Positions 1 through 8,912 are shown, counted from the stretch's first letter. The stretch: 64,000 nt of DNA from Endobacterium cereale (GCF_009617585.1 NZ_WIXI01000041.1:169573-233572); one strand, 5' to 3'. Program-made: numbers and translations. The notes: generated by a model not told the origin, from the sequence alone.

Positions 1-710
1 TGCTGGGCACGCTCGCCGGCATCTACATAGGCCTGGGTGGGCTTTTCGCGACGGTCGCTCTCGCAGGAGCAGGGGAGATTGCCTTCGGCGCAGGTCAGGT
101 TCTGTCCGGGATGGTGTTCTCGCTCGGGCTTGCGCTCGTGCTGATTGCAGGTGCGGAACTGTTTACCGGTAATACACTGATGCTGGGGCCGGTCGCTGCG
201 AAGCGGATACCGTTGACGCGGGCGATCTCCGCACTTTCCGTTGTCTATGTCGCAAACTTTGCAGGCGCAATCCTGCTTGCCGGCGTTGCGGCGGTTTCTG
301 GGCTTCACGAAGCTGGTGACGGCGCCGTCGGGCGCGCCGCCCTGGAACTTGCCGAAACAAAAACGGCAAAAAATTTTGCAACAACCGTCGCAAGCGGCGT
401 ACTTGCCAATCTGCTGGTCTGCCTCGCGGTATGGCTTGCCTACGCGGCTCAGAGCGCGGCCGGCAAGATCATCGGGCTCGTACTGCCGGTGACGGCGTTC
501 GTGGCGGCCGGGTTGGAGCATTCGATCGCCAACATGTACCTTCTTTCCTATGCCTATCTGGCACAGGGACTGATCGACCAGGGAGCCACCTTGGTGTCGC
601 TTAGCGCGATTGCAGCCAATCTTTTGCCCGCAACAATCGGAAACATTCTAGGAGGCGCCTTTATCGCCCTCGCCTATCACGCTGCCTACGGCAATAGCGC
701 CAAGGCTTGA
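1..710 (+). CDS. Formate/nitrite transporter family channel (5' end outside window)
   Basis: The frame is open from the left edge, so the N-terminus is missing and about 235 residues are visible. Several hydrophobic segments and the motif GAELFTGN are characteristic of the FNT family (FocA/NirC-like pentameric channels for formate, nitrite or related small anions in the inner membrane). The gene ends 71 bases before a molybdopterin oxidoreductase of a formate-dehydrogenase-like family, so formate is a reasonable substrate, but this is inferred from context only. A methionine at position 111 is internal and is not taken as the start. Confidence 0.9.
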   Translation, partial: LGTLAGIYIGLGGLFATVALAGAGEIAFGAGQVLSGMVFSLGLALVLIAGAELFTGNTLMLGPVAAKRIPLTRAISALSVVYVANFAGAILLAGVAAVSGLHEAGDGAVGRAALELAETKTAKNFATTVASGVLANLLVCLAVWLAYAAQSAAGKIIGLVLPVTAFVAAGLEHSIANMYLLSYAYLAQGLIDQGATLVSLSAIAANLLPATIGNILGGAFIALAYHAAYGNSAKA

Positions 711-781
711 GCCCATCCGGCATCGGTGCATGCGCGGCTGGCTGCGCAGCCCGATATGGAAGTCAAACAGGAGAAATTTTC

Positions 782-3055
782 ATGGCGGATCATATCGCAA
801 ATCCGGAATCGGAAGGCCCTGCCGGCGGATGGGGTTCGCTGAAATCACTCGCCCGCATCTACGGCGAGACGTGGCCGACGCCCGCAGCGATTGAATCGCT
901 TGCCCGCCAAAATAAGCCGCATGGCTTCATGTGCGTTTCCTGCGCTTGGCCGAAACCCGTCAACTATCATCCATTCGAATTTTGCGAGAATGGCGCAAAG
1001 GCGACGATGTGGGATCTTACCAATGCCCGTTGCACGCCGGATTTCTGGAATGACCACACGGTTTCCGAGCTGAGGTCCTGGAAAGACCACGATCTGGAAA
1101 TGACCGGCCGGTTGACGCATCCGATGCGTTACGACGCAGGGACGGACCGCTACGTCGAGGTGACTTGGGAAGAGGCCTTTACCCGGATCGGAGCAACCCT
1201 GAAGCAACTGCATCCCGATTCCGCGGTCTTCTATTCCTCCGGGCACGCTGGGCTGGAGGCAGCCTATCTTTATGCGCTGCTCGCGCGGAGCTATGGAACA
1301 AACAATCTGCCGCAAAGCTCGAACATGTGCCACGAAACGACCTCCGTCGGATTGAACAAGGTCATCGGATCGCCGGTGGGCACAGTGGTTTGGGAAGATC
1401 TGGAGAAAGCCGACGCCTTCTTTTTCTTTGGCCAGAATCCGGGCTCGAACAGTCCACGTTTCCTGCATCCTTTGCAGGATGCCAAAAAACGTGGAGCAAA
1501 GATCGTTACGTTCAATCCCGTGATCGAGCAGGGCCTGGTCTCGTTCGTCAACCCGCAAAACCCTTTCGATATGCTGACCGGCAACGAAACGGCGATTTCC
1601 GACCATTATCTGCAGGTCAAGGCAGGTGGCGATATCGCCGCAATTCTCGGCCTTTGCAAGACCGTGATCGAGGCGGACGACGAAGCTGTGGCATCCGGCA
1701 CAAACCGGGTCATCGATGTCGAATTTATCGACGCCCATACGACCGGTTTTTCCAGTTTCATCGGCTGCGTGCGTCAGAGTGCGTGGCATGATATCGAACG
1801 CGAAAGCGGACTGACCGAGACAGCGATCCGCGATGCGGCGGACGTTTATATTCGTGCCGAACGTGTGATCGGCGTCTACGGCATGGGCCTGACACAACAT
1901 GCCCAGGGCGCCCTCAACGTTGCCATGCTCGTCAACCTGCTTCTCTTGCGCGGCAATATCGGTCGCGAAGGCGCCGGCTGCTGTCCGGTTCGCGGCCATT
2001 CCAATGTTCAAGGACAAAGAACCGTCGGCGTTGCCGAAAAAACCAAACTGATCCCGATGGAAAAGCTCAAGGAGCTCTTCGATTTCAATCCGCCGACCGA
2101 AGACGGCCTGACCATCGTGGATGCCGTCAAGGGGATGATCGCCGGAGACATCAAGGCGACCATCTGTCTTGGCGGAAATCTGTTGCGCGCGGTTCCCGAG
2201 CAGGGCGAGATGGAGACCGGTTGGGCAAGCCAGGATCTCACGGTGATGGTCTCGACCAAACTCAATCGCAGCCATCTTTTCCCCGGCAGACACGCCTATA
2301 TCCTGCCTTGCCTGTCACGGCTCGAGATCGATGAGCAGGCAACAGGCCCGCAAGCGGTAACGACCGAAGACAGTTTTTCGCACATCTCCGGATCGCTGGG
2401 AAAACGCACTCCGGCTTCGAAATATCTGAAGAGCGAGTTGGCGATTGTGACGGGCATTGCAAAGGCGACGCTTGCAGACAATCCAAGCCTGCGCTGGGAT
2501 GAATGGACGGGCGATTACGGTCTCGTGCGTGAACTGATCGAGGCGACGTATCCCGATGATTTCAAGGACTACAATCGTCGCATGTTCGAGCCCGGCGGCT
2601 TTTATCGTGGCAACGATGCCCATCAGCGCGTCTGGAATACCGATGAAGGGAAAGCGGTATTTACGACGCCGGACCGGATGAACGCACTGTCCTTCGATGA
2701 TGCGGAAGGGCGTTTCAGATTGGTGACGATGCGTTCCAACGATCAATTCAACACGACTATTTACGGCTATTCCGACAGATTTCGCGGCATAGAGGGCACC
2801 AGAGACGTGGTGCTGATGTGCGAGGATGATATAGCGCGCGCCGGGCTCACACCGGGGCAGTCTGTCTCTCTGGTTAGTGACTTTGGAGATGGCAAACGTC
2901 GTGTGTTACCCGGTCTAAGCGTGGTCGCGCACAAACTTCCGCGTGGAACAGTCGGGGCCTATTACCCGGAATGCAATGTTTTAAACGCGATCGATCATCA
3001 CGACGAGCTTTCAAAGACGCCCGCCTCAAAGGCGATCCCGGTACGCATCGAATGA
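782..3055 (+). CDS. FdhF/YdeP-family molybdopterin oxidoreductase
   Basis: A 757-residue protein of the YdeP/FdhF-like alpha-subunit family, which carries bis-MGD molybdopterin and normally a 4Fe-4S cluster. The N-terminal cysteine motif is visible as MCVSCAWP followed by FEFCENGAKA (Cys51, Cys54, Cys68). NMCHETTSVG carries cysteine where some formate dehydrogenases have selenocysteine. The ATG at 782 is chosen because AGGAG lies at 769-773; the open frame runs back to 707. Known relatives act in formate oxidation or acid resistance. The exact substrate cannot be read from the sequence, but the upstream FNT channel favours formate. Confidence 0.88.
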   Translation: MADHIANPESEGPAGGWGSLKSLARIYGETWPTPAAIESLARQNKPHGFMCVSCAWPKPVNYHPFEFCENGAKATMWDLTNARCTPDFWNDHTVSELRSWKDHDLEMTGRLTHPMRYDAGTDRYVEVTWEEAFTRIGATLKQLHPDSAVFYSSGHAGLEAAYLYALLARSYGTNNLPQSSNMCHETTSVGLNKVIGSPVGTVVWEDLEKADAFFFFGQNPGSNSPRFLHPLQDAKKRGAKIVTFNPVIEQGLVSFVNPQNPFDMLTGNETAISDHYLQVKAGGDIAAILGLCKTVIEADDEAVASGTNRVIDVEFIDAHTTGFSSFIGCVRQSAWHDIERESGLTETAIRDAADVYIRAERVIGVYGMGLTQHAQGALNVAMLVNLLLLRGNIGREGAGCCPVRGHSNVQGQRTVGVAEKTKLIPMEKLKELFDFNPPTEDGLTIVDAVKGMIAGDIKATICLGGNLLRAVPEQGEMETGWASQDLTVMVSTKLNRSHLFPGRHAYILPCLSRLEIDEQATGPQAVTTEDSFSHISGSLGKRTPASKYLKSELAIVTGIAKATLADNPSLRWDEWTGDYGLVRELIEATYPDDFKDYNRRMFEPGGFYRGNDAHQRVWNTDEGKAVFTTPDRMNALSFDDAEGRFRLVTMRSNDQFNTTIYGYSDRFRGIEGTRDVVLMCEDDIARAGLTPGQSVSLVSDFGDGKRRVLPGLSVVAHKLPRGTVGAYYPECNVLNAIDHHDELSKTPASKAIPVRIE

Positions 3056-3183
3056 TGAGATGGCTCCGCCACACTGATGTTATGCTCGTAACCTTGCCGC
3101 CGCCTTTTGCGTGGAATGCGATCTGCTCAGCCGTTACGTTTCGAGACCAAAGCAACTAATCCACAGGGAGGTTGGATATTATA

Positions 3184-3282
3184 ATGAGCACTGAAAAGAA
3201 CGTCATCCGCGTTGCGGCAAAAGCTTTCGTGGGTCTTCTCGTGGTTGTCCTGATTATGGTCGGCTTGTATGTGGCGGTGTGA
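3184..3282 (+). CDS. Tiny single-pass membrane protein (32 aa)
   Basis: A 32-codon ORF preceded by GGGAGG at 3166-3171. The N-terminus is short and charged (MSTEKNVIRVAAKAF) and is followed by one hydrophobic helix to the C-terminus. No family is recognised. It sits between the molybdopterin oxidoreductase and a convergent PAS/GGDEF gene. The good ribosome binding site and membrane-like composition support a real gene; function is unknown. Confidence 0.55.
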   Translation: MSTEKNVIRVAAKAFVGLLVVVLIMVGLYVAV

Positions 3283-3325
3283 TCTTCGACGTCAAGCGTA
3301 GCCCAACTGCCTTGCGCGATGACGA

Positions 3326-4585
3326 CTAAAATCTGACCGCGTCTTTGCCAGCTGCTTTCGCTTCATAAAGAAGGGCGTCAGCCTCTTGCAGTAGGCTGAA
3401 CATATCTTGTTTGGCGGCAGTCCACACCCCGCCGATGCTGGTGTGGACAATCGCGACCTGGTCGGCGATTGGAATAGGCTCTCTCATCCGCTCAATGATC
3501 CGTTCGGCAGCCGCCTCCCCTGTAGATCGACTCCCTGCAATAACCACGACGAATTCATCTCCGCCGGTCCGTGAAACGAGATCCCGGTCCCTGACCGCCG
3601 AGCGAATTTTGGTAGCGGCAGTCTGCAGAACAAGATCTCCCACGGCATGACCGTGGACATCGTTGACGTCCTTGAATCCATCTAGGTCGAGTGCGAGCAC
3701 GGAAAAACCTTCTGCAGACTGCAAGCTGGCGAATTCAATCGATAGTCCGCGACGGTTCAAGAGCCCTGTCAGCACGTCGGTACGCGCAGTCTCCTCGAGC
3801 AATTCGATCCGGCGTCTTTCTTCGGTGAAGTCGATCGCCATTCCGACGATTATGACCGGCCGGCCGTCACTGTCGCGTAGAAGCCGGCGATCGCAGCGCA
3901 TCCAGCGTTCGCCATGAATGGTATCGAGACGGTACTCCGCAACATTCTGATCAATGTCTCCAGCGATCAGGGGTGTCAGGTCGGCTTGGGCACCATCGAT
4001 AACATTGATCCGGTTCACGTAGCGCTCCAGATCAAGGCGGGCCGCGGCCGGCCCACCGATGAACTGTGCCAGCCGGTCCGACGTCTCAAACATGCCGGTC
4101 AGGATGTCCATCTGCCAGAAGCCGCCCCGAACGGCTTCGAGTGCCAGCTCAAGCTGCGCTGCCCGCTCCGCAAGCTGTCGCTCATGCACCTTGTGTCGCG
4201 TGATGTCCTCGATCTGTGATATGAACCGCACGACTTCGCCATCGGCGTTGCGCATAGCGGCAACGTGGATGAGGACATGAACAATTTCTCCCAATGGTCG
4301 TAGGTACCACTTTTCGATCGTGTAACCATCCCGCCTACCTTCAAGCACCTGTCGAAACAGGATCAGATCCGCCTCGATATCATCAGGATGGGTAAAGTCC
4401 TTGAAGTGCGTCCCGAGTACTTTCTCGGGAGGAAGCGCCAGCAGCCGGACGAAGGCCATGTTGCCTCGGATGATACGCCCCTCCAGATCGACCAAAGCGA
4501 TGCCGATTGGGGCGTTTTCGAACGCGAAGTCGAAAAGCGCCAGACGCGAGCCGGGATCGTCAGCCGTGTAGGGTTCCGCTACTAT
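3326..4585 (-). CDS. PAS-PAS-GGDEF diguanylate cyclase with an ATA at the start position
   Basis: The protein has two PAS-like sensor regions (about residues 15-135 and 140-265) followed by a complete GGDEF domain with RTGGDEFVVV, so it should make c-di-GMP. It is a close paralogue of the truncated gene at 52824. Alignment with that copy puts the start codon at 4585-4583, but the bases there are ATA instead of ATG. The ribosome site (GGAGG) and the residues after it (VAEPYTADDP) are conserved. The first conventional start is a TTG at 4495, inside the first PAS domain. It is either an ATA-initiated gene with low translation, a start-codon mutant, or an assembly error. Confidence 0.75.
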   Translation of the reverse strand: MVAEPYTADDPGSRLALFDFAFENAPIGIALVDLEGRIIRGNMAFVRLLALPPEKVLGTHFKDFTHPDDIEADLILFRQVLEGRRDGYTIEKWYLRPLGEIVHVLIHVAAMRNADGEVVRFISQIEDITRHKVHERQLAERAAQLELALEAVRGGFWQMDILTGMFETSDRLAQFIGGPAAARLDLERYVNRINVIDGAQADLTPLIAGDIDQNVAEYRLDTIHGERWMRCDRRLLRDSDGRPVIIVGMAIDFTEERRRIELLEETARTDVLTGLLNRRGLSIEFASLQSAEGFSVLALDLDGFKDVNDVHGHAVGDLVLQTAATKIRSAVRDRDLVSRTGGDEFVVVIAGSRSTGEAAAERIIERMREPIPIADQVAIVHTSIGGVWTAAKQDMFSLLQEADALLYEAKAAGKDAVRF

Positions 4586-4736
4586 CTATCCTCCGAAGAT
4601 AGTTGCATTACCGCCATAGGTGTATTTCATAAGATGATAATCAAGGTGTCGGTCGCTCCACGAGCTGGAGCTAGAGTTTCTCAGTCGCGGTCTAGAAGTT
4701 TTGCCGCAATTTAGATGGCCTATGGAAAGCCGCAGC

Positions 4737-5141
4737 TCAATGCGGCTTATCCGTATGGTCGGCTTCTGCCGGGATGACAATTCCGACATATCGGCAAGGG
4801 TTACCGCTCGCGTCCCTAAAGACCCGCCCGTAGGAGGCTACCGTTGTGTAATACCCCAGCGCGCTCATGACACGGTAGGTTTCCTGCTGAGGATGATGTC
4901 CTACAATGCTGTCGCTAATCGTTTTTGCCAAGCGGGGACGATCGTCTGGATGCACGCGCTCCAGGTATGCCTCAATTGGAAGACCCGTTTCAGCGGCGCT
5001 TGGATCCAGCCCAAAGAGCGCTGACAGGGCACCATCGGCATAAAGAATATTCTCAGGCAAGTCCCAAGTGTAAAAACCGGCATCCGGCACGCTTTCGGTC
5101 ATCAGAGCCGATTTGAAAACAAGGTCGAGACTGGGACGCAT
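4737..5141 (-). CDS. Single PAS-domain protein
   Basis: About 134 residues from the chosen ATG at 5141, which follows AGGAG with 5-base spacing; the frame itself opens at 5222. The sequence resembles a PAS_3 fold, with GFYTWDLPENILYADGALSALFG, then RVHPDDRP and a late YVGIVIPA strand. There is no output domain, so it may be a free-standing sensor or adaptor. It lies on the same strand as, and upstream of, the GGDEF gene (155 bases apart). Ligand and partner are unknown. Confidence 0.7.
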   Translation of the reverse strand: MRPSLDLVFKSALMTESVPDAGFYTWDLPENILYADGALSALFGLDPSAAETGLPIEAYLERVHPDDRPRLAKTISDSIVGHHPQQETYRVMSALGYYTTVASYGRVFRDASGNPCRYVGIVIPAEADHTDKPH

Positions 5142-5218
5142 CATTTCTCCTGCTAGGCTGCATGATAAAGCATTTTGGCATTCAATGACTGAGGGTTCGA
5201 AGATCTGACCGGCGTGAT

Positions 5219-5407
5219 TCAATCACGACTGTAAATGTCCTCCAGCGCTTTAAGGACGGCCAAGACGCCCGCGTTTGTCGTCTTTCGAAACGACTGTTCC
5301 TCACCCCTGTCGACCTTTGCTCCCCTTATCCGGGCAAGATAGGTGGCCAAGTCCTCCAAACGTGGGTCGAACGGTCGCGAACTATCGGGATTTGTAAAGA
5401 CGGGCAT
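5219..5407 (-). CDS. Hypothetical protein (62 aa)
   Basis: A short charged ORF just upstream of the PAS gene on the same strand, with composition typical of a small soluble helical protein (DPRLEDLATYLARIRG, then VLKALEDIYSRD). No strong ribosome site is seen before the ATG. No family is recognised. Confidence 0.4.
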   Translation of the reverse strand: MPVFTNPDSSRPFDPRLEDLATYLARIRGAKVDRGEEQSFRKTTNAGVLAVLKALEDIYSRD

Positions 5408-5736
5408 CTGGATCTCGCTGAGGATGAAAATGCATGGAGCACCCGCGCTCTATGCATTGTTTTAGATGATTTGTATATTAGGAATTTATGCCGTCTGTGC
5501 AAGGCGGCAGGGGCTCGGGTATCAAGGCACTACAGAAGTTTCACGCTCCTCAACAGGAAGCGCTGTTTATCCACCGCGGTTGATTGCCGACAGAGGATAA
5601 ATATCGACATGCGTTTTCGTTTTTGCGGAACTTGTCGACCCTTCGTCGGCCCTTGTTTGACCTTGGGCACGTCGTCCGATTGCTGTTCAGTCAGCTCGAG
5701 CTTATCTTTTGCCTGGATGCGAGGCTGCTTTGGCTG

Positions 5737-6201
5737 TTACTTTTCACCATTATCCGGCAGATTCCGCGCTGACTTGAAATTCGCCATCACTCTCAGTGTT
5801 GCGAAGGTCACGATGGAGAGCACGATAGCAGTATCGTAAGCCCCCAAACCGACCGCGGTTCCAATTGCTCCTGTTGCCCAGATGCTCGCGGCTGTCGCAG
5901 TGCCGCGGGTACCGAGCTTGCCGACGAGGATTGCTCCACCACCGATGAAACCAACACCGTTGATTATGCCCTCTACGATCCGGGCAGTGGCCTCGGCATT
6001 CCCGACGGTGACCGACTCGGTAGCCTGGATGAACCCGCAAGCTGCGATCGCGACCAAAGGAAAGGTGCGCAACCCTGCGCTCCTCTCGTTACGCTCGCGA
6101 TCCCACGCGATCGGCAACGCCAATACATAGGCCACAAGCAAAGCAATGAGGTGCGGAACGATGTCCAGTTCCACGCCCAGCGAAGCAAGCCATTCGTTCA
6201 A
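5737..6201 (-). CDS. MgtC/SapB-family membrane protein (short form)
   Basis: A 154-residue protein with several transmembrane helices and the MgtC signatures WDRERNERSAGLRTF and GVGFIGGGAIL. MgtC proteins act in magnesium limitation, acid or intracellular survival in some bacteria, often by modulating ATP synthase; that role is family knowledge only. The C-terminal ACT-like domain of longer MgtC proteins is absent. It overlaps the upstream dedA-type gene by 4 bases, so the two are translationally coupled. A longer MgtC paralogue lies at 38783-39490. Confidence 0.88.
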   Translation of the reverse strand: MNEWLASLGVELDIVPHLIALLVAYVLALPIAWDRERNERSAGLRTFPLVAIAACGFIQATESVTVGNAEATARIVEGIINGVGFIGGGAILVGKLGTRGTATAASIWATGAIGTAVGLGAYDTAIVLSIVTFATLRVMANFKSARNLPDNGEK

Positions 6202-6800
6202 GCGCGGTCCTCCTTGTAAGTTGCGACACGATAGATGTAGAGCGCAACCAGGATGACAAGGACTGCAGTTGAGATCGGATCAACGTATCGTTCAATAACG
6301 TCGTAGGCCTGCCCCAACAAGAAACCGGCCAAAGCCAGCGCTGCGGTCCATAGCAAAGTTCCCACCGCGGAAAACAACAGGAACGATCCGATCGGCATGT
6401 TCGCGACGCCGGCTGGGACTGAGATAAGTGTCCTTACCGTTGGGATGAGCCGTCCGACGAGAACTGAGGCCTTACCATGCCGCTTGAACCGTTCGGATGC
6501 ACCATCGACGTCTGAGGGTGTCATGGTGAGCCAACGCCCGTGCCTGGAGGCCAAGCGCCGAACCCCTTCGTGCCCTAACCGTCGGCCGAGATAGTACCAC
6601 GGCAATGTCCCGATCAACGAACCGACCGTGCCGGCTAGGATCACCCATACGATGTTCATGTCACCTTGGGTGGCCAGATAGCCCGCAAGCGGCATTATCA
6701 GCTCGGAAGGAATTGGCGCGAAGACATTTTCCACAAACATCAGCAAACCGATCCCAAAGGGACCGAGCCGTTCCATCATCGACTGAACAAAATCTTCCAA
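6198..6800 (-). CDS. DedA-family membrane protein
   Basis: A 200-residue inner-membrane protein of the DedA/SNARE-associated family. The N-terminal signature ENVFAPIPSELIMPLAGY and the later LGRRLGHEGVRRL and GRLIPTVRTLISVPAG segments are typical. DedA proteins are linked to lipid carrier flipping and membrane homeostasis. First gene of a two-gene operon with the MgtC-type gene. Confidence 0.9.
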   Translation of the reverse strand: MEDFVQSMMERLGPFGIGLLMFVENVFAPIPSELIMPLAGYLATQGDMNIVWVILAGTVGSLIGTLPWYYLGRRLGHEGVRRLASRHGRWLTMTPSDVDGASERFKRHGKASVLVGRLIPTVRTLISVPAGVANMPIGSFLLFSAVGTLLWTAALALAGFLLGQAYDVIERYVDPISTAVLVILVALYIYRVATYKEDRA

Positions 6801-6877
6801 TTTATCCGTTCCTCACCTCAACATCTCCAGGCGGTAGCAAGGGGTTGATCTTCAACTTTCTGAGCTCGACCTGCCGG

Positions 6878-7096
6878 TCACTCGTCGGAATGAGATCGGT
6901 GATCTGACCGAGCCGCATCTTGGGCAAGATGTGTCCGAAATTCATTTTCCGTCATCCGACCAGCCTGGAAATCGGCGATGATTTCCTGATGGTCGACTGT
7001 CTTAACTCCGTCGCTACTCCCTTCGGGCCGAAGAACGACGCCCAACTCGGTCAGCACGCTGCTCATAACGCCTTTGTCTTTGCCTTGGTCCTGTAT
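6878..7096 (-). CDS. Small stress-type protein with an ATA at the start position
   Basis: This is the paralogue of the gene at 37512. Both read QDQGK(D/N)KGVMSS(V/I)LTELG, then LRPEGSSD, then an acidic DHQEIIADFQAGRMTE segment. In the 37512 copy the sequence GGAGGATTTCT is followed by ATG; here GGAGGAATTTCC is followed by ATA at 7096-7094. A GTG at 7111 is in frame but lies inside the ribosome site. An EcfG-type promoter sits 25 bases upstream of the ATA, matching the 23 bases in the paralogue, so the ATA is the natural start position. The C-terminus is shorter than in the paralogue. Function unknown. Confidence 0.55.
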   Translation of the reverse strand: MQDQGKDKGVMSSVLTELGVVLRPEGSSDGVKTVDHQEIIADFQAGRMTENEFRTHLAQDAARSDHRSHSDE

Positions 7097-7120
7097 GGAA
7101 ATTCCTCCCACCTCAAGGGC

Positions 7121-7147
7121 AAACCCGCGAGCATGCTACGCAGTTCC
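7121..7147 (-). promoter_or_regulatory. EcfG-type stress promoter for the 6878-7096 gene
   Basis: On the minus strand the bases read GGAAC, 18 bases, GTTT. This matches the alphaproteobacterial general-stress sigma EcfG consensus with one extra spacer base. It ends 25 bases before the start position of the downstream gene. Confidence 0.6.
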
Positions 7148-7763
7148 CGTTGAGCTGTTAGGACGTTACCCGCCTATGTGCCGCAGTGCGGAACGAGTGC
7201 CCCTAACGTTCATTCAATTCGCGCCGTTTCCCCTACGACGAATGATATTAATGGCTCGCCTTTGCCATTTATCAAGTTGAATTAGAAAACTGACTTTGTG
7301 ACCACCGGCCCCACGAGCGATCAAATCATGGAGTATTTTCGCGCGAAACAGCAGGATTGCGTCATCGCGCCCATGTTCGGCAGATCCGAAATTCCATGGC
7401 GAGGCTCTCTTTTAAAACGCCCGATCATGGCGCGATTGATCCGCGCATTCTTGGCGACGCTTTTATCTTACCTTCAATCTCCAGGACCATCCCTGAATAC
7501 CGTCCGTTAATTTTCTCGTCTTGATGGCGTGGAAGCGGCGTACAGGCGCCGAAGCGACAGAGCAGACTTGATCCTTTTGCCAACCGGGTAGCAGCGTGAA
7601 TTCGACGGAAGCCAGAAGAACTGCAAACATAAGCTTGCACTGAAGCCGTTGCGTGATGAATGATATAAGGCGGCTGGCGCAATGTTCTCATCTTGACATG
7701 GAACTCACGGTCCCGTGATGCATTCTGATCCGTCACAAGCTCACTTCCAGAGAGGAAATCATT
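7148..7763. other. Intergenic stretch, nothing convincing
   Basis: No ORF here has a family match, good ribosome site or paralogue. A 70-codon ORF at 7298-7510 has no supporting evidence. A GGAAC at 7190 has GTTC only 13 bases away, which is the wrong spacing for an EcfG promoter. Confidence 0.4.
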
Positions 7764-7838
7764 ATGAACAGCATCGTTTGGCTCGTAGGCGCCGTCGTCA
7801 TCATTCTCGCCGTGCTCAGCTTCTTCGGTTTTCGCTGA
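7764..7838 (+). CDS. Tiny single-pass membrane protein (24 aa)
   Basis: A 24-codon ORF, MNSIVWLVGAVVIILAVL followed by SFFGFR, nearly all one hydrophobic helix. GAGAGGAAA lies just upstream with usable spacing. It resembles very small membrane peptides seen in rhizobial stress regions. A GGAAC occurs upstream at about 7700, but no GTT follows at the right distance, so no EcfG promoter is claimed. Confidence 0.6.
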   Translation: MNSIVWLVGAVVIILAVLSFFGFR

Positions 7839-8392
7839 TCGGCTGGAGTTGCCCCGGTTACTCAGCCGCCACAAAAGTGCGGCCAGGCGATGGGGCGGGC
7901 ATAGCCGCAGTTGGGCGAGAGTATCTTTCAACTCCTCTCCCCCTCGGCAACGTCAAACAGCGTGGCATTCGCCGGCGACACCCTTGGTGCGTTTGCTACA
8001 GAATCGACCACCGTCAAAGCTTCAACTGCCGCAAACACATAGGCAGGCGCTATTCAAAGCGGACATCGGACCCCATGAGCAGAGTGCCAAGCTTTCGCCG
8101 GCCTCGTTGGCAATTTTGAAAGCTCGCCCAAGACAATACCTGCGATAATCAACTCACCTACTATCTCGCAAGCGGAGCGAATGGCCTCTTCCTAGGCGTG
8201 TTCGTCGCTGTCAAATTCTGACCCATCGTTGTCTACTTCGAGAAACAGCGGTGCGGATGCTGAAATCGTACCGGGCATGCGACCTCCCTGTGATTACCGG
8301 CACAAGCCTTGGAAACGGGCACCGATGAGGAGAGGCAGCAATTCCCAGTGAATGAAGCAGTGACGCGTCTCCAGCCATAGTTAAATAACGTT
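7839..8392. other. Gene-poor stretch, nothing convincing
   Basis: Short ORFs on both strands lack ribosome sites and recognisable sequence. It may contain decayed coding DNA, but no reading frame can be supported. Confidence 0.35.
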
Positions 8393-8418
8393 GGAACATG
8401 TCGCAATGATCATGGTTC
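8393..8418 (+). promoter_or_regulatory. EcfG-type promoter upstream of a candidate small RNA
   Basis: GGAAC at 8393-8397, a 17-base spacer, then GTTC at 8415-8418. This is a full match to the EcfG consensus. No gene begins within reach on this strand; the only downstream structure is a strong terminator at 8469-8498. Confidence 0.65.
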
Positions 8419-8424
8419 TTTACT

Positions 8425-8500
8425 TAGCGCCGGTTGATCTTGACGATGCGTCAGCTGGCAGCGCCATTGCCCCGCGTACCGACATACGCGGGGCTTTGTG
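8425..8500 (+). ncRNA. Candidate general-stress small RNA (about 75 nt)
   Basis: The expected start site lies 7-8 bases after the EcfG -10 element, and the transcript would end at the terminator. The interval folds into compact hairpins: TGACG-ATG-CGTCA near 8440-8452, TGGC-AGC-GCCA near 8456-8466, and the perfect terminator stem. No ORF is present. It is analogous in logic to sigma-T-controlled GsrN in Caulobacter, but no sequence homology is claimed. Confidence 0.5.
8469..8498 (+). terminator. Strong intrinsic terminator
   Basis: A perfect 10-bp stem GCCCCGCGTA / TACGCGGGGC with loop CCGACA, followed by TTTGT. It closes the candidate small RNA. Confidence 0.7.
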
Positions 8501-8525
8501 CGCCGCGCGGACATCTTTTCATCAA

Positions 8526-8636
8526 TCAAAAGGGCGACCAGGAAAACCATAAGCCCATCGCTATGATAATGGCCAACCCGACATTCAGTCCGAGATAGTG
8601 AGCGTAGACGTGCGGTTCTGAGCGTCGATTTTTCAT
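8526..8636 (-). CDS. Small membrane protein (36 aa)
   Basis: Starts MKNRRSEPHVYAHYLG and continues into one hydrophobic helix ending WFSWSPF. GGAGGA lies 8 bases before the ATG at 8636, which decides this start over the longer open frame. An EcfG-type promoter with exact N17 spacing ends 21 bases upstream. No family name is known; probably a stress-induced inner-membrane peptide. Confidence 0.7.
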   Translation of the reverse strand: MKNRRSEPHVYAHYLGLNVGLAIIIAMGLWFSWSPF

Positions 8637-8656
8637 TCTGAAATCCTCCACCCCCC

Positions 8657-8682
8657 GAACCCGCAAAGTTCTCGTCAGTTCC
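8657..8682 (-). promoter_or_regulatory. EcfG-type promoter for the 36-aa gene
   Basis: Minus strand: GGAAC, 17 bases, GTTC. It ends 21 bases before the ATG at 8636. Confidence 0.7.
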
Positions 8683-8912
8683 CAGTTGCGACTGGTTGCA
8701 CAGGTCCTTAGATTCCTATTCAATCGCAGTTTACCAAACGACTTTCCTGCTCGACATCCCTGCCAATTAATATCTTTAGCCATTCCATTTTATCACAGAC
8801 TAAAAGTCAGCGTGTACGAGGTAATCATTAGAGACAAATCCTTCGGGAAGCGCTCTCCAAAACAGCCGTCGCCCATAGTAGAAGGACAACGCGAAAAAAT
8901 AGCCTCCCCCAT

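Noticed and set aside
845..2293. Minus-strand ORF of 482 codons
   Set aside because: It lies entirely opposite the molybdopterin oxidoreductase gene and has no recognisable domain; a GC-rich shadow frame.
7190..7212. GGAAC followed by GTTC as an EcfG promoter
   Set aside because: The spacer is only 13 bases and no gene follows at the right distance.
7298..7510. 70-codon plus-strand ORF
   Set aside because: No ribosome site, paralogue or recognisable motif.
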